A program made the position numbers and the translations under genes. The notes under the pieces were generated by a model that saw only the letters and a list, made by a program, of their open reading frames with translations, was not told the origin of the DNA and searched no databases. DNA of 54,706 nucleotides from Caulobacter sp. 17J65-9 (GTDB lineage: Bacteria > Pseudomonadota > Alphaproteobacteria > Caulobacterales > Caulobacteraceae): positions 1-54,706 of the forward strand of contig NZ_JAAIVC010000008.1 of assembly GCF_010975005.1 (NCBI RefSeq), written 5' to 3'. Shown here one piece after another: positions 23,070 to 32,913 of the stretch. Each line of letters begins with the position of its first letter. Position 1 is the first letter of the stretch.

Positions 23070-25004
23070 TTACTTCACCACCGCATCTACAGACTGGCTG
23101 GTGACCGGATGGTAACCGGGGCGGGCCTCGGCGTAGATCTTTCGCGCCAGGTTCTGGCCCCAGTCGCCCTGCTTCATCAGGGCGGTGAACAGCGGCAGGA
23201 CGAACTTGCGCCGGCCCTGGCTGGTCAGGAACTTCTCCAGCGCCGGCACGCCGGGCTGGTAGCGGTTGTTCACGACGATCTTCAGCCAGGCGAACAGGAT
23301 TTCGCTGTTGCCCTGGTTGGACAGGTTGAAGGTCTTGTCCAGGTCGGCCAGCTGCGCCGGGGTCATCTTGGCGGGCAGGGAGCCCAGGAAGTGCTGCCAC
23401 TCCTGGGTGGTCCACCCGGCGGTGTTCACCTTCGAGGCGGGGCCGCCGGCCGCGAAGGCCTGGACCTGGGCGTCGACGCGGGCGAAGGCGTCCGACTGGC
23501 GCACCACGGCGTTCTCGGGGATGCCCGGCTCATAGACCCAGCGGTCCAGCTGCAGCTTCTGCTCCAGGGCGGCGTCGCCCTTGATCAGGTTGGCGCGCAG
23601 GTCGGCCAGGAACACTTCGGCGGTCATCGGCTGGAAGGCGTGGCGGTCGAAGTAGGACCGAAGCCAGGCGTCGAACCGCTCGCGGCCGACCGCCTCCTCG
23701 ATGGTGCGCAGGAAGGTCGCGCCCTTCTCGTAGGCGATGTCGGTCATGCCCTCGTCCGGATCACGTCCGGTCAGGTCGAGGTGCAGGCGGGTGTCCGGCG
23801 CGTTCGGGCCGCCGGCCTCGGCCACGGCGTTCTGCAGGTCCTGCCAGCCGAGGTTGGCCAGCATGGCGGCGCGCTCCGGACCGTAGAGCTTCTCCATGAT
23901 CCGGTTTTCAAAATAGGTGGTGAAGCCCTCGTTGAGCCAGAAGTCGGCCCAGGTGGCGTTGGTCACCAGGTTGCCCGACCAGCTGTGCGCCAGCTCGTGC
24001 GCCACCAGCGACACCAGCGAGCGGTCGCCCGCCAGGATGGTCGGCGTGGCGAAGGTCAGGCGCGGGTTCTCCATCCCCCCGAACGGGAAGGACGGCGGCA
24101 GGACCAGCAGGTCGTAGCGGCCCCAGCGGTAGGGGCCGTAGAGGCTCTCGGCCGCCTCGACCATCTTCTCGACGTCGGCCAGTTCCCAGGCCGACTTATC
24201 CAGCATGGACGGCTCGGTGTAGACGCCGGTGCGCGCACCCAGCGGCTTGAAGGCGATGTCGCCGACCGCGATGGCGATCAGGTACGGCGCGATCGGCTTG
24301 TCCATGTGGAAGCGGAAGGCGTGGCCGCCCTCGGCCGGCTCGCCGTCGGGGGTGAGCATCTCGGCGCTCATCACCGCCTTCAACTCCGACGGCACGACGA
24401 TGCGCGCGTCGTAGGTCTGGCGGATGCCCGGGCTGTCCTGGGTCGGGATCCAGGTGCGGGTCAGGATCGCTTCGCCCTGGCTGAACAGGTACGGGTACTT
24501 CTTGCCGGCGGTCTGGGCCGGGGTCAGCCATTGCAGAGCCGCCGCGTTCGGCGAGGTGGCGTAGCGCACGACGATGCGCTTGGTCCCGGCCGGCAGGGTG
24601 ACTTCCAGCGGCACGCCCATGACTTCCGGCGTGCCCTGCGGCGCGGTCCCCAGACGCCACTGCAGCGGCTTGCCCGACGCGTCGGTCACCGACTGGATCT
24701 CCAGGTCCTTGGTGTCGAGCACGATCATCCGGGCGTCCGGCTTCGCGTCGACGTCCAGCGTCGCCGTGCCCGAGAGCCGCTTGGCGGCGAAGTCGGTGGT
24801 CAGGTCCAGACCGACGTGGGTGACGCGCGCCTCGTCCGGGCGGGCGAAGGAGTGGATGTCGTGAGCCATGACGGCGGCCGGTGCGGTTGCGGGCGTGGCG
24901 GTGGACGGGGCGGGGGCAGCCGCGGTCGGCGCGGTGGCGCAGGCGCCCAGCAGGGCGAAGGCCGAGACGGCGGCCAGCGCGGTCAGGCGGGTGGAACGGG
25001 TCAT
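23070..25004 (-). CDS. M1-family zinc aminopeptidase, lipoprotein
   Basis: 644 residues. Lipoprotein signal with lipobox LLGAC (Cys22), then an Ala/Pro/Thr linker, so the enzyme is tethered on the periplasmic or outer side. Zinc site HELAHSWSG (H336, E337, H340) and Glu359 in NATWADFWLNEG; the substrate-anchoring GGMENPRLTF is also present. Leukotriene-A4-hydrolase-like C-terminal helical domain. It would trim peptides in the envelope. A 64-bp gap to pyk allows cotranscription. Confidence 0.95.
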   Translation of the reverse strand: MTRSTRLTALAAVSAFALLGACATAPTAAAPAPSTATPATAPAAVMAHDIHSFARPDEARVTHVGLDLTTDFAAKRLSGTATLDVDAKPDARMIVLDTKDLEIQSVTDASGKPLQWRLGTAPQGTPEVMGVPLEVTLPAGTKRIVVRYATSPNAAALQWLTPAQTAGKKYPYLFSQGEAILTRTWIPTQDSPGIRQTYDARIVVPSELKAVMSAEMLTPDGEPAEGGHAFRFHMDKPIAPYLIAIAVGDIAFKPLGARTGVYTEPSMLDKSAWELADVEKMVEAAESLYGPYRWGRYDLLVLPPSFPFGGMENPRLTFATPTILAGDRSLVSLVAHELAHSWSGNLVTNATWADFWLNEGFTTYFENRIMEKLYGPERAAMLANLGWQDLQNAVAEAGGPNAPDTRLHLDLTGRDPDEGMTDIAYEKGATFLRTIEEAVGRERFDAWLRSYFDRHAFQPMTAEVFLADLRANLIKGDAALEQKLQLDRWVYEPGIPENAVVRQSDAFARVDAQVQAFAAGGPASKVNTAGWTTQEWQHFLGSLPAKMTPAQLADLDKTFNLSNQGNSEILFAWLKIVVNNRYQPGVPALEKFLTSQGRRKFVLPLFTALMKQGDWGQNLARKIYAEARPGYHPVTSQSVDAVVK

Positions 25005-25084
25005 CTCAGGTCTCCTCCCCGGAGAACGTGTTTGGGCGTTTGTAGGCCTTAGAGCCCGATCCGGCCACTTCGGCGGAAAATGCG

Positions 25085-25768
25085 CTAGACGCGGCCGGCG
25101 ACCAGAAGTTCGGCGCCGGTGATCGCGCGCGAGGCGTCGGAGGCCAGGAACAGCAGGGTCGCGGCCAGGTCGGCCGGCTGCACCCAGCGGCCGAAATCGG
25201 CGCCGGGCATGTCGGCGCGGTTGGCGGGGGTGTCGATGATGGTCGGCAGCACCGCGTTCACGCGCACGCCCTGGTCCTTCAGCTCTTCGGCCAGGCTCTC
25301 GGTCAGGCGCAGCACGCCAGCCTTGGAGGCGGCGTAGGCGCCCATGCCGGCGGCGGCGCGGCGGGCGGCGGCGGCGGCGACGTTGACGATCGCGCCCGCG
25401 CCCGACGCCTTCAGGGCGGGCAGGGCGGCCTTCGACGCGGTCGCGGCGGTGGTGACGTTCATGCGGTGCAGGGCCGACCAGCCGGACAGGTCGCCGTCCT
25501 CCAGGGTCTGCCAGCGGAAGCCGCCGGCGACGTTGACCAGGGCGTGCAGGCCGCCGTGGGCGCCGGCCGCCTTGTCCATCGCGGCCCGGGCGGAATCGAG
25601 GTCGGCCAGGTCGACGCCGCCGATCGCCAGCACGCCGTCCGGCGTGCCTTCCGGCGCTTCGCCCAGATCGACCGCGGCCACCCGCCAGCCCGCCTCGAGG
25701 AAGGCGCGGACCGTCGCGCGCCCCAAGGCGCCGAAACCGCCGGTGACCACCACGCTCTTGCCGCTCAT
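25085..25768 (-). CDS. Short-chain dehydrogenase/reductase lacking the usual catalytic serine
   Basis: 227 residues from ATG 25768, which has GGAGAGG upstream. Cofactor motif TGGFGALG (9-16), NVAGG (79-83), and catalytic YAASK (Tyr145, Lys149) are present. The catalytic Ser normally stands about 13 residues before the Tyr; here that stretch is VNVAAAAARR, so the position (132) is Ala. It may act on a substrate needing only Tyr/Lys, or be a non-canonical reductase. Substrate unknown. Confidence 0.88.
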   Translation of the reverse strand: MSGKSVVVTGGFGALGRATVRAFLEAGWRVAAVDLGEAPEGTPDGVLAIGGVDLADLDSARAAMDKAAGAHGGLHALVNVAGGFRWQTLEDGDLSGWSALHRMNVTTAATASKAALPALKASGAGAIVNVAAAAARRAAAGMGAYAASKAGVLRLTESLAEELKDQGVRVNAVLPTIIDTPANRADMPGADFGRWVQPADLAATLLFLASDASRAITGAELLVAGRV

Positions 25769-25886
25769 GCTTCGCCTCTCCACCTTGGACGCGGCCCTGC
25801 TTGGGTCACCCGCGCCCGGAGGTCAACCGCACCCGGCCGGAACGGGGCTGATCGCGCCGGGGTTGGCGCGCCGTTAGGAGAGCTCG

Positions 25887-26351
25887 ATGCGAACCAGGGC
25901 CGTCGAAGTCGCGGAAACCCGCGCCGGCAAGTTTCAGGTCGAAATCGACGTGCGCGGCCACACCGTCGTGGCCGACGAGCCGGTCGAGGTCGGCGGTCTG
26001 GGATCGGGGCCGGATCCCTACGAGCTGCTGGCCGCGGCGCTGGGCGCCTGCACGGCCATGACCGCGCGGATGTACGCCGACTACAAGGGCATCGCGCTGG
26101 AGCGGGTGCGCGTCGAGGTCCGCCACGAAACCGGCGAGGGCCCGCCGCGCGACCGGTTCATCCGCGAGGTGGCGTTCGACGGCGACCTGACGCCGGAGCA
26201 GACCATGCGCCTGTTCGAGATCGTCGAGAAATGCCCGGTCCACAACACGCTGGCGAACGGCTCACGGATCGAGACGCGGCCGCTGGCGGTAGCGGGCGAG
26301 CCCCACCGGGACGAACATTTCCGCGACATGGACGCGATCTGCAAGGAATGA
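25887..26351 (+). CDS. OsmC-family peroxide-handling protein
   Basis: 154 residues. The two redox cysteines of the OsmC/Ohr fold are visible in LGACTAMTARMY and EKCPVHNTL, with GSGPDPYELLAAALG preceding the first. Such proteins reduce organic or lipid hydroperoxides with thiol cofactors. The spacing and sequence resemble OsmC more than Ohr. It is divergent from the SDR gene and stands 52 bp before cystathionine beta-synthase, possibly in the same transcript. Confidence 0.9.
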   Translation: MRTRAVEVAETRAGKFQVEIDVRGHTVVADEPVEVGGLGSGPDPYELLAAALGACTAMTARMYADYKGIALERVRVEVRHETGEGPPRDRFIREVAFDGDLTPEQTMRLFEIVEKCPVHNTLANGSRIETRPLAVAGEPHRDEHFRDMDAICKE

Positions 26352-26403
26352 CCCCGTTCGCCGGGGGCTTGCGGTCAGCCTTCCGTTGGGGGAAGTCAGT
26401 CGT

Positions 26404-27810
26404 ATGACCCAAGCCGCCACGCCCAAGCCCTTCGGGACCCTGCTCGACATGATCGGCCACACGCCGATGGTCGAGGTGAAGAACATCGACACCGGCCCCT
26501 GCCGGCTGTTCGTGAAGCTGGAGAGCCAGAACCCCGGCGGCTCCATCAAGGACCGCATCGCGTTGTCGATGATCGCCGCGGCCGAGCGCGAGGGCTACCT
26601 CAAGCCCGGCGGCACCATCATCGAGGCCACCGCCGGCAACACCGGCCTGGCGCTCGCCCAGGTGGGCGTGCTGAAGGGCTACAAGACCATCCTGGTCGTC
26701 CCCGACAAGATGGCCCGCGAGAAGGTCCAGCACCTGCGCGCGCTGGGCGCCGACGTGCGCGTGACCCGCTCCGACGTCGGCAAGGGCCACCCCGAGTACT
26801 ACCAGGACATGGCTGAGCGCCTGGCCCAGCAGATCCCGGGCGGCTTCTACGTCAACCAGTTCGCCAACCCGGCCAATCCGGCCGCCCACACCGCCACCAC
26901 CGGCCCCGAGATCTGGGAGCAGATGGACCACGACGTGGACGCGGTGGTGGTCGGCGTCGGCTCCGGCGGCACGCTGACGGGCCTGGGCCGCTTCTTCGAG
27001 AAGGTGTCGCCCAAGACCGAGATGGTGCTGGCCGACCCGGTCGGTTCGATCCTGTGCCACTACCACGAGACCGGCGAGCTGATCGAAGCCGGCTCCTGGA
27101 CGGTGGAGGGCATCGGCGAGGACTTCATCCCGACCAACGCCGAGATGCGCCTGGTCAAGAAGGCCTACTCGATCGGCGACCGCGAGAGCATGGAGACCGC
27201 CCGCCAGCTGCTGCTGAAGGAGGGCGTGCTGGCCGGCTCGTCGTCCGGCACGCTGATCTCGGCGGCGCTGCGCTACTGCCGCGAGCAGACGAGCCCTAAG
27301 CGGGTCGTGACCTTCGTCTGCGACACCGGCACCAAGTACCTGTCCAAGGTCTACAACGACAGCTGGCTGGCCGAGCAGGGCCTGACCGACCGCGAGCTGC
27401 ACGGCGACCTGCGCGACCTGATCTTCCGCAAGTACACCGAGGGCGGCGCGGTCACCATCAGCCCCGACGACACCCTGCTGACCGCTTACAACCGCATGCG
27501 CCAGTCGGACGTCTCGCAGCTGCCGGTGATGCAGGACAACCGCCTGGTCGGCATCCTCGACGAGAGCGACATCCTGCGCGGCGTGGAGAACGAGGAGGTG
27601 GCCCGCAACGGCCGCTTCAAGCAGCCGGTCCGCTCGGCCATGACCACCAAGCTCAACACCCTGCAGGCCTCCGAGCCGATGGACGCCCTGGTGCCGGTGT
27701 TTGAGCGCGACGAGGTGGCCCTGGTGCTGGACGGCGAGGAGTTCGTCGGCCTGATCACCCGCGTGGACCTGATCAACCACCTGCGCCTGCACCCGCAGGC
27801 GGCGGCCTGA
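26404..27810 (+). CDS. Cystathionine beta-synthase with C-terminal CBS pair
   Basis: 468 residues. Condenses serine and homocysteine to cystathionine with pyridoxal phosphate. The PLP lysine is Lys49 in NPGGSIKDR; EATAGNTGLALAQV and VGVGSGGTLTGLGR bind the substrate and the phosphate. Residues about 345-466 hold two CBS domains (AVTISPDDTLLTAYNRM and LNTLQASEPMDALVPVF), as in full eukaryotic-type enzymes, which could bind an adenosyl ligand; regulation by SAM is conceivable but not shown. No haem-binding N-terminal extension. GGGGGAAG precedes ATG 26404. Acts with the gamma-lyase encoded at 28451. Confidence 0.94.
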   Translation: MTQAATPKPFGTLLDMIGHTPMVEVKNIDTGPCRLFVKLESQNPGGSIKDRIALSMIAAAEREGYLKPGGTIIEATAGNTGLALAQVGVLKGYKTILVVPDKMAREKVQHLRALGADVRVTRSDVGKGHPEYYQDMAERLAQQIPGGFYVNQFANPANPAAHTATTGPEIWEQMDHDVDAVVVGVGSGGTLTGLGRFFEKVSPKTEMVLADPVGSILCHYHETGELIEAGSWTVEGIGEDFIPTNAEMRLVKKAYSIGDRESMETARQLLLKEGVLAGSSSGTLISAALRYCREQTSPKRVVTFVCDTGTKYLSKVYNDSWLAEQGLTDRELHGDLRDLIFRKYTEGGAVTISPDDTLLTAYNRMRQSDVSQLPVMQDNRLVGILDESDILRGVENEEVARNGRFKQPVRSAMTTKLNTLQASEPMDALVPVFERDEVALVLDGEEFVGLITRVDLINHLRLHPQAAA

Positions 27811-27827
27811 GATACGGGCTGGAAGCG

Positions 27828-28103
27828 GTGTGGTATCTGGGGTCGTTTTTGATCGGCGCGACGGCGAGTGTCGTCGCCGTGATCTTGGCGCTCAGATTCA
27901 ATGCGCCGCATCCTGGGTTGGTGTATTTGGCCGCGGTTAGCTTTTGCGCCGTTTCAATCGCGTTGATGCAACGTGGAAAGTATAGGGGCGCTTCCTCACT
28001 GGTGGGGTCGCTTGCGTTTTTCGGGCATTCCGCGGCGTTTACATCGGGAGCCGCTGGCGCGTTTTATTGTCTGATGGCGATTTACCCGCCGAATATGAAC
28101 TGA
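27828..28103 (+). CDS. Small three-helix membrane protein, low-GC
   Basis: 91 residues with three transmembrane segments (YLGSFLIGATASVVAVILAL, LVYLAAVSFCAVSIAL, LVGSLAFFGHSAAFTSGAAGAFYCLM). No recognised family. GTG 27828 lies 17 bp after the cystathionine beta-synthase stop, with GGAAG too close to be an ideal Shine-Dalgarno. The codons are rich in TTG, TTT and TAT and GC falls visibly below the flanks, which suggests recent acquisition. It interrupts two functionally linked genes. Confidence 0.55.
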   Translation: MWYLGSFLIGATASVVAVILALRFNAPHPGLVYLAAVSFCAVSIALMQRGKYRGASSLVGSLAFFGHSAAFTSGAAGAFYCLMAIYPPNMN

Positions 28104-28180
28104 TTTCGCGAATTCCGCTCGATGCAGCAGTTATGCGGCGTGTGTAGCGGCGGCGTAGGCTCGGCGAGGCGGAGGGGCGA

Positions 28181-28336
28181 ATGCCGGTTGAGGATAAGAC
28201 AGACGAGCGCGAAGCCCCGACCGCGGCGGAAGCCGGGCGGTATTGCATGAACTGCTCCTGCCCGGGCTTTGCGCCGACGCAGGACTTCCCGTGGAGGTGC
28301 TTCGCTTGCGGCCACGACGAAAGCGAGCACGTCTGA
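28181..28336 (+). CDS. Small Cys-rich zinc-ribbon-like protein (51 aa)
   Basis: ATG 28181 follows a strong Shine-Dalgarno (GGAGGGG) at 28171-28177 and opens 51 codons. Cys22, Cys25, Cys40 and Cys43 form a C-x2-C...C-x2-C ribbon (YCMNCSC and RCFACGH), with Cys27, His45 and His50 close by as further possible metal ligands. The N-terminal 20 residues are charged and probably disordered. Function unknown; zinc or iron binding is likely. It lies in the insert between the two transsulfuration genes. Confidence 0.6.
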   Translation: MPVEDKTDEREAPTAAEAGRYCMNCSCPGFAPTQDFPWRCFACGHDESEHV

Positions 28337-28390
28337 GCGTCGAAGCCCTGGTTTCAGCTTAGCGGGCGCCTACATCCGCTCGTCTCGAAG

Positions 28391-28410
28391 GACGCCGACG
28401 TTTCGGCGTC
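28391..28410 (+). other. Hairpin ahead of the gamma-lyase gene
   Basis: GACGCCGA (28391-28398) pairs perfectly with TCGGCGTC (28403-28410) over a CGTT loop. ATTTT follows only after ten more bases, so termination would be weak. It may separate the small genes from the downstream gene or be a leader structure. Confidence 0.4.
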
Positions 28411-28450
28411 GAAGCTAACGATTTTGCCTTCTCCCGGCATGGGAGGAGTG

Positions 28451-29632
28451 ATGCACGGAGCGCCTGTCATGGCCGACCTGCCCAACCGCCTCGGCTTCGC
28501 CACCCGCACCATCCACGCGGGCCAGCATCCGGACCCGACCACCGGCGCGGTGATGACGCCGATCTACGCCACCTCGACCTACGCCCAGGAGAGCCCGGGC
28601 GTGAACAAGGGCTACGAGTACGCGCGCGGCAAGAACCCGACCCGCGAGGCGTTCGAGCGCGTCGTGGCCGACCTCGAGAACGGCGTGCAGGGCTTCGGCT
28701 TCGGCTCGGGCATGGCGGCGACCTCGACCATCCTTGAGCTGCTGGACGCCGGCGCGCACGTGCTGGCCGGCGACGATCTGTACGGCGGCACCTACCGGCT
28801 GTTCGAGCGCGTGCGTCGGCGTTCGGCGGGCCTGTCGTTCGACTATGTCGACTTCTCCGATCCGGCCAAGGTCGAGGCGGCGATCACGCCCCAGACCAAG
28901 CTGCTGTGGGTCGAGACGCCGACCAACCCGCTGATGAAGCTGGCCGATCTGGAGGCGCTGGCCGCCATCGCCAAGAAGCACGGCCTGCTGACCGTGGCCG
29001 ACAACACCTTCGCCACGCCGTGGGCCCAGCGCCCGCTGGAGCTGGGCTTCGACCTGGTGATGCACTCGGTCACCAAGTACCTGAACGGCCACTCCGACAT
29101 GGTCGGGGGCGTGGTCGTGGCCCGCACCGAGGAGCTCGCGAAGGAGGTGAAGTTCCTCCAGAACTCCATCGGCGGCGTGATGGGCCCGTTCGACGCCTTC
29201 CTGGCCAACCGCGGCGTGAAGACCCTGGCGCTCCGCATGCAGCGCCACTGCGAGAACGCCATGCGGGTCGCCCGCTGGCTGGAGGCGCACAAGGGCGTGG
29301 CCAAGGTCTACTACCCGGGCCTGGAGAGCCACCCGCAGCACGAACTGGCCAAGCGCCAGATGCGCGGTTTCGGCGGCATGATCTCCTGCGTGGTCGACGG
29401 CGACCTGGAGCGCACCAAGCGCGTGCTGGAGCGCTTCCGCATCTTCACCCTGGCTGAGAGCCTGGGCGGGGTGGAGAGCCTGGTGAACCACCCGGCGATC
29501 ATGACCCACGCCTCGGTGCCCAAGGCGGTTCGCGAGGCCGGCGGCGTGAGCGACAACCTGATCCGTTTCTCGGTCGGGGTGGAGGACGGCGACGACCTGA
29601 TCGCCGACCTGGAGCAGGCGTTCGGCGCCTGA
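28451..29632 (+). CDS. Cystathionine gamma-lyase/gamma-synthase (PLP enzyme)
   Basis: 393 residues from ATG 28451, preceded by GGAGGAG; ATG 28469 is also possible. Gamma-family PLP enzyme: TRTIHAGQHPDPTTGAVMTPIY, GYEYARGKNPTRE, FGSGMAATSTILELL, VETPTNPLMKLADL, the PLP lysine in HSVTKYLNGHSD, and SLGGVESLVNHPA. Synthase and lyase cannot be told apart reliably by sequence alone. The cystathionine beta-synthase nearby makes reverse transsulfuration (cystathionine to cysteine, 2-oxobutyrate and ammonia) the more coherent role. Released 2-oxobutyrate becomes propionyl-CoA, the feed of the methylmalonyl-CoA route encoded at 34407-38830. Confidence 0.9.
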   Translation: MHGAPVMADLPNRLGFATRTIHAGQHPDPTTGAVMTPIYATSTYAQESPGVNKGYEYARGKNPTREAFERVVADLENGVQGFGFGSGMAATSTILELLDAGAHVLAGDDLYGGTYRLFERVRRRSAGLSFDYVDFSDPAKVEAAITPQTKLLWVETPTNPLMKLADLEALAAIAKKHGLLTVADNTFATPWAQRPLELGFDLVMHSVTKYLNGHSDMVGGVVVARTEELAKEVKFLQNSIGGVMGPFDAFLANRGVKTLALRMQRHCENAMRVARWLEAHKGVAKVYYPGLESHPQHELAKRQMRGFGGMISCVVDGDLERTKRVLERFRIFTLAESLGGVESLVNHPAIMTHASVPKAVREAGGVSDNLIRFSVGVEDGDDLIADLEQAFGA

Positions 29633-29824
29633 CCGTCTTCCGTCGGGAAAGCTGACGTTGCGTGCACTGTGGCTCCGTTACACGGCGCCGCATGGTCAAC
29701 GTCGCTTCACCTAGTTGTTAGCTTGACAGTTTCGTGACCCGCTTCTCCTCTAGCTGAGCAGTTGGCGCATTCTCTTCGTGGAATTGCGTTGGTGTTCCGC
29801 AAGAGCGTGCGCCCCTAATCAGAA

Positions 29825-32713
29825 ATGGGGGCGGATGTGTTGAAGCGTCGTACGGAACTGTTGGCCGCGACCGCGGCTTTGGCTTTGCTGACCGGGGTCG
29901 GGACGGCCCAGGCCCAGACCACTCCAGCCTCCGGCGATCCGGAAGCGGCCGCCGTCGACGAGATCGTCGTCACCGGCTCGCGCATCCGGCGCAGCCCGCT
30001 GGAGCGCGACCAGGCGATCGTCGAGCTCGACCGCGAGACCATCGAGAAGACCGGCCTGACCTCGACCGCCGACGTGCTGCAGCGCATCCCGTCGGCTGGC
30101 GGCGGCCTGAACGCCAAGTTCAACAACTCCGGCAACTTCGGCAATCCGCCGGACGGCGGCGGCGTGGGCGCCGGCGCGGCCGAGATCGACCTGCGCTACC
30201 TGGGCTCGCGCCGGGTGCTGGTGCTGGTCGACGGCCTGCGCTGGGTGGCGGGGGCCTCGGCCTCGGGCGTGCCGGGCGCGGTCGACCTGAACACCATTCC
30301 CAGCTCGATGATCCAGCGCATGGAGGTGCTGCAGGAAGGCGCCTCGCCGATCTACGGGTCGGACGCCATCGCCGGCGTGGTCAACATCATCACCAAGAAC
30401 CGCCAGGAGGGCCTGCAGGCCTCGGCCCAGGTCAGCGGCTACGGCGAGGGCGACGGCTTCAGCCAGAACTACGACGTGTCGTGGGGCGCCACCCAGGACA
30501 ACACCCGCATCGTGGTGGGCGGCGGCTACTTCAAGCAGGATCCGGTGATGGCCGCCGACCGCGACATCTCGCGGTTCCCGAGCCCGTACGCGACGTCGTG
30601 CCTGGGCGGCGGCTGCAGCTCCGGCACGCCGCTGGGCCGCTTCATCGTCCACGACCCGAACACCAACAACGACCTCGACATGACCCTCAGCGGGCCGATG
30701 GGCGTTGGCAACGTGCCGTTCTACGATCCCCTGAATCCGACCGGGCCGGGCAGCGACTTCAAGGACTTCGCCACCCTCGATCGCTTCAACTTCCAGCCCT
30801 ACAACTACATCGTCACGCCGTCCGAGCGGGTCAGCCTGTTCGGCCAGGTGACCCAGGACCTGACCGACCGGGTCCAGCTGCGCGTGCGGGCCAGCTACGT
30901 GAACCGCAAGTCGGCCAACCAGGCCGCGCCGCTGCCGCTGTTCGTGGGACCTGACGCCGGCAACGGCAACCTGCTCGACACCGTCACCATCGACGCCGAC
31001 AACCCGTACAACCCGTTCGGCTTCGACCTCGGGCCCGGCACCTACGCCTTCGTCGGCCGCCGCCTGGTCGAGGGCGGGCCGCGCCACTACGCCCAGGACG
31101 TCAACACCTGGAACGTCACCGCCAGCCTGAGCGGCGACTTCGACGTCGCCGGCCGGCCCTGGTACTGGGACGCCAACGCGGTGGTGTCGACCAACCACGC
31201 CGAGCAGACCTTCACCGGCAACGTCAACGCCCAGCGCGTGCAGCAGGCCCTGGGCGATCCGTCGGGCTGCACGGGCTCTTGCGTGCCGCTGAATATCTTC
31301 GGCGGCGAGGGCAGCATCACCCAGGACATGCTGGACTTCATCGGCTTCACCCAGCAGGACTCGTCCGAGCAGAAGCTGCAGGACTTCAGCTTCAACCTGA
31401 CCGGCGACCTGTTCGACCTGCCGGCCGGCGCCGTGGCCTTCGCGGTCGGGGCCGAGCACCGCAAGACCGAGGGCTACTTCCAGCCCGACGCCATCGTCGC
31501 GGCGGGCCTGTCCTCGGACATCCCGGCCCAGCCGGCCAGCGGCGAGATCAGCGTCAACGAGGTCTACGGCGAACTGCAGATCCCGGTCATCGCCGACCAG
31601 CCGATGTTCCGCTCGCTGGAGCTGTCGGTGGCCGGGCGCTGGTTCGACTATTCCACCTCGGGGTCTGACTCGACCTACAAGCTGGGCGCCCTGTGGCGGC
31701 CGACCGACAACGTGCTGGTGCGCCTGTCGAAGGGCCAGGGCTTCCGCGCCCCGTCCATCGGCGAGCTGTACGGCACGGCCTCGCGCTTCGACCAGGAAGT
31801 GGTCGACCCGTGCTCCGACATGCTGGGGCTGGGCGGCGGGACTCCGGCCAGCGCCGCGGTCCAGGCCAACTGTATCGCCAACGGCGTGCCCGGCGACGGC
31901 AGCTACGTGCAGCTGAACCCGCAGCTGCCGGTGTTCACCAGCGGCAATCCGGGCCTGGTGCCGGAAACCAGCGAGGGCTGGAACGCCAGCTTCGTCTGGG
32001 AGCCGGAGTTCCTGAAGTCGTCCGGCTGGGCCAGCGGCGGCTCGGTCGAGGTGGCCTACTCCGACATCCAGCTGGACGACGCCATCCAGGCCCAGAGCGC
32101 CGCGGGCCTGCTGAACCTGTGCGCCGAGACCAACGACCCGCTGGCCTGCGCCACCATCACCCGCACCGTGTCGGGCGCGGTCGCCGGCGTCTCCAACCCG
32201 CTGATCAACATCGGCGGCATCGAGACCCGCACGGTCGACCTGAACCTGATCTGGCGCGGGCCTGAGACGGACATGGGCCGCTTCAGCGTGCGCTCCAACA
32301 CCACCTTCCTGCTCGAGTACACCGAGCTGGTGCCGACCGGCGCCGGCCTGGCGGCCATCAAGCGCGAGGGCACGGAGCGGGGCAGCCCCGACCAGGCCTA
32401 TCCGGAGACCAAATCGACCCTGACGGTGGACTGGGACCGGGCCGACTGGGGCGCGACCGTGGGCCTTCGCTACCTGTCGGCGGTGGAGGAAAGCCAGGCG
32501 GCCAACACCCTGGACGCGCGGACCTACTTCGACGCCCAGTTCCGCTGGCGGCCGGAGATGTTCGACGACCAGTTCGGCCTGGCCTTCGGCGTCAACAACC
32601 TGTTCGACAAGGACCCGCCGGGCTGCGTCAGCTGCGGCCTGAACAATTACGACCCGAACGCCTACGACGCGCCGGGCCGGTTCTTCTACCTGCGGGCCAA
32701 CTTCACCCGGTGA
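29825..32713 (+). CDS. TonB-dependent outer-membrane receptor
   Basis: 962 residues. Signal peptide (cleavage probably after GTAQAQ), a short linker with the TonB-box-like [10 protein letters not shown], the plug domain ([51 protein letters not shown]), then a 22-strand barrel with the late motifs [26 protein letters not shown] and [12 protein letters not shown]. Imports a scarce ligand using ExbBD-TonB energy. Ligand unknown; no Fur box or partner enzyme is visible, so carbohydrate, peptide and siderophore are all open. The 192-bp upstream gap holds TTGACA at 29723 as a -35 candidate without a convincing -10. GTG 29837 is an alternative start. Confidence 0.93.
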   Translation: MGADVLKRRTELLAATAALALLTGVGTAQAQTTPASGDPEAAAVDEIVVTGSRIRRSPLERDQAIVELDRETIEKTGLTSTADVLQRIPSAGGGLNAKFNNSGNFGNPPDGGGVGAGAAEIDLRYLGSRRVLVLVDGLRWVAGASASGVPGAVDLNTIPSSMIQRMEVLQEGASPIYGSDAIAGVVNIITKNRQEGLQASAQVSGYGEGDGFSQNYDVSWGATQDNTRIVVGGGYFKQDPVMAADRDISRFPSPYATSCLGGGCSSGTPLGRFIVHDPNTNNDLDMTLSGPMGVGNVPFYDPLNPTGPGSDFKDFATLDRFNFQPYNYIVTPSERVSLFGQVTQDLTDRVQLRVRASYVNRKSANQAAPLPLFVGPDAGNGNLLDTVTIDADNPYNPFGFDLGPGTYAFVGRRLVEGGPRHYAQDVNTWNVTASLSGDFDVAGRPWYWDANAVVSTNHAEQTFTGNVNAQRVQQALGDPSGCTGSCVPLNIFGGEGSITQDMLDFIGFTQQDSSEQKLQDFSFNLTGDLFDLPAGAVAFAVGAEHRKTEGYFQPDAIVAAGLSSDIPAQPASGEISVNEVYGELQIPVIADQPMFRSLELSVAGRWFDYSTSGSDSTYKLGALWRPTDNVLVRLSKGQGFRAPSIGELYGTASRFDQEVVDPCSDMLGLGGGTPASAAVQANCIANGVPGDGSYVQLNPQLPVFTSGNPGLVPETSEGWNASFVWEPEFLKSSGWASGGSVEVAYSDIQLDDAIQAQSAAGLLNLCAETNDPLACATITRTVSGAVAGVSNPLINIGGIETRTVDLNLIWRGPETDMGRFSVRSNTTFLLEYTELVPTGAGLAAIKREGTERGSPDQAYPETKSTLTVDWDRADWGATVGLRYLSAVEESQAANTLDARTYFDAQFRWRPEMFDDQFGLAFGVNNLFDKDPPGCVSCGLNNYDPNAYDAPGRFFYLRANFTR

Positions 32714-32720
32714 AGTCATT

Positions 32721-32876
32721 CTCCTCCCCTGTAGCGAAGCTACGGGGGAGGGGGACCACCCGCAGGGTGGTGGAGGGGGCGGGCCTCAGGCGCGCCCCCT
32801 TACTGTTTGTCCTCGTCGGTTCGCCCCCTCCACCGCCGTTCCGGCGGTCCCCCTCCCCCGCTTCGCAGGGGAGGAG
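32721..32876. repeat. Intergenic inverted-repeat element, family 2
   Basis: The ends CTCCTCCCCTG (32721-32731) and CAGGGGAGGAG (32866-32876) are inverted copies, and the inner blocks around GGGGGAGGGGGACC and GGTCCCCCTCCCCC also pair. Small palindromes (GTAGCGAAGCTAC, CCGCCGTTCCGGCGG) decorate the arms. It starts seven bases after the receptor stop. It is similar in plan to the element at 21408-21576 but not in sequence, and is probably a non-coding dispersed repeat. Confidence 0.7.
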
Positions 32877-32913
32877 AGGGCGCCCACCCGCCCGATTTGT
32901 TCGTTGTCCCCGC

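Noticed and set aside
29723-29760. TTGACA as part of a complete promoter for the TonB receptor
   Set aside because: No acceptable -10 at 16-18 bp; kept only as a -35 candidate in the receptor entry.
29819-32719. A 966-codon minus-strand open frame opposite the TonB receptor
   Set aside because: Low-complexity Val/Gln/Arg/Gly composition without signal, barrel or domain; the plus strand is a convincing receptor.
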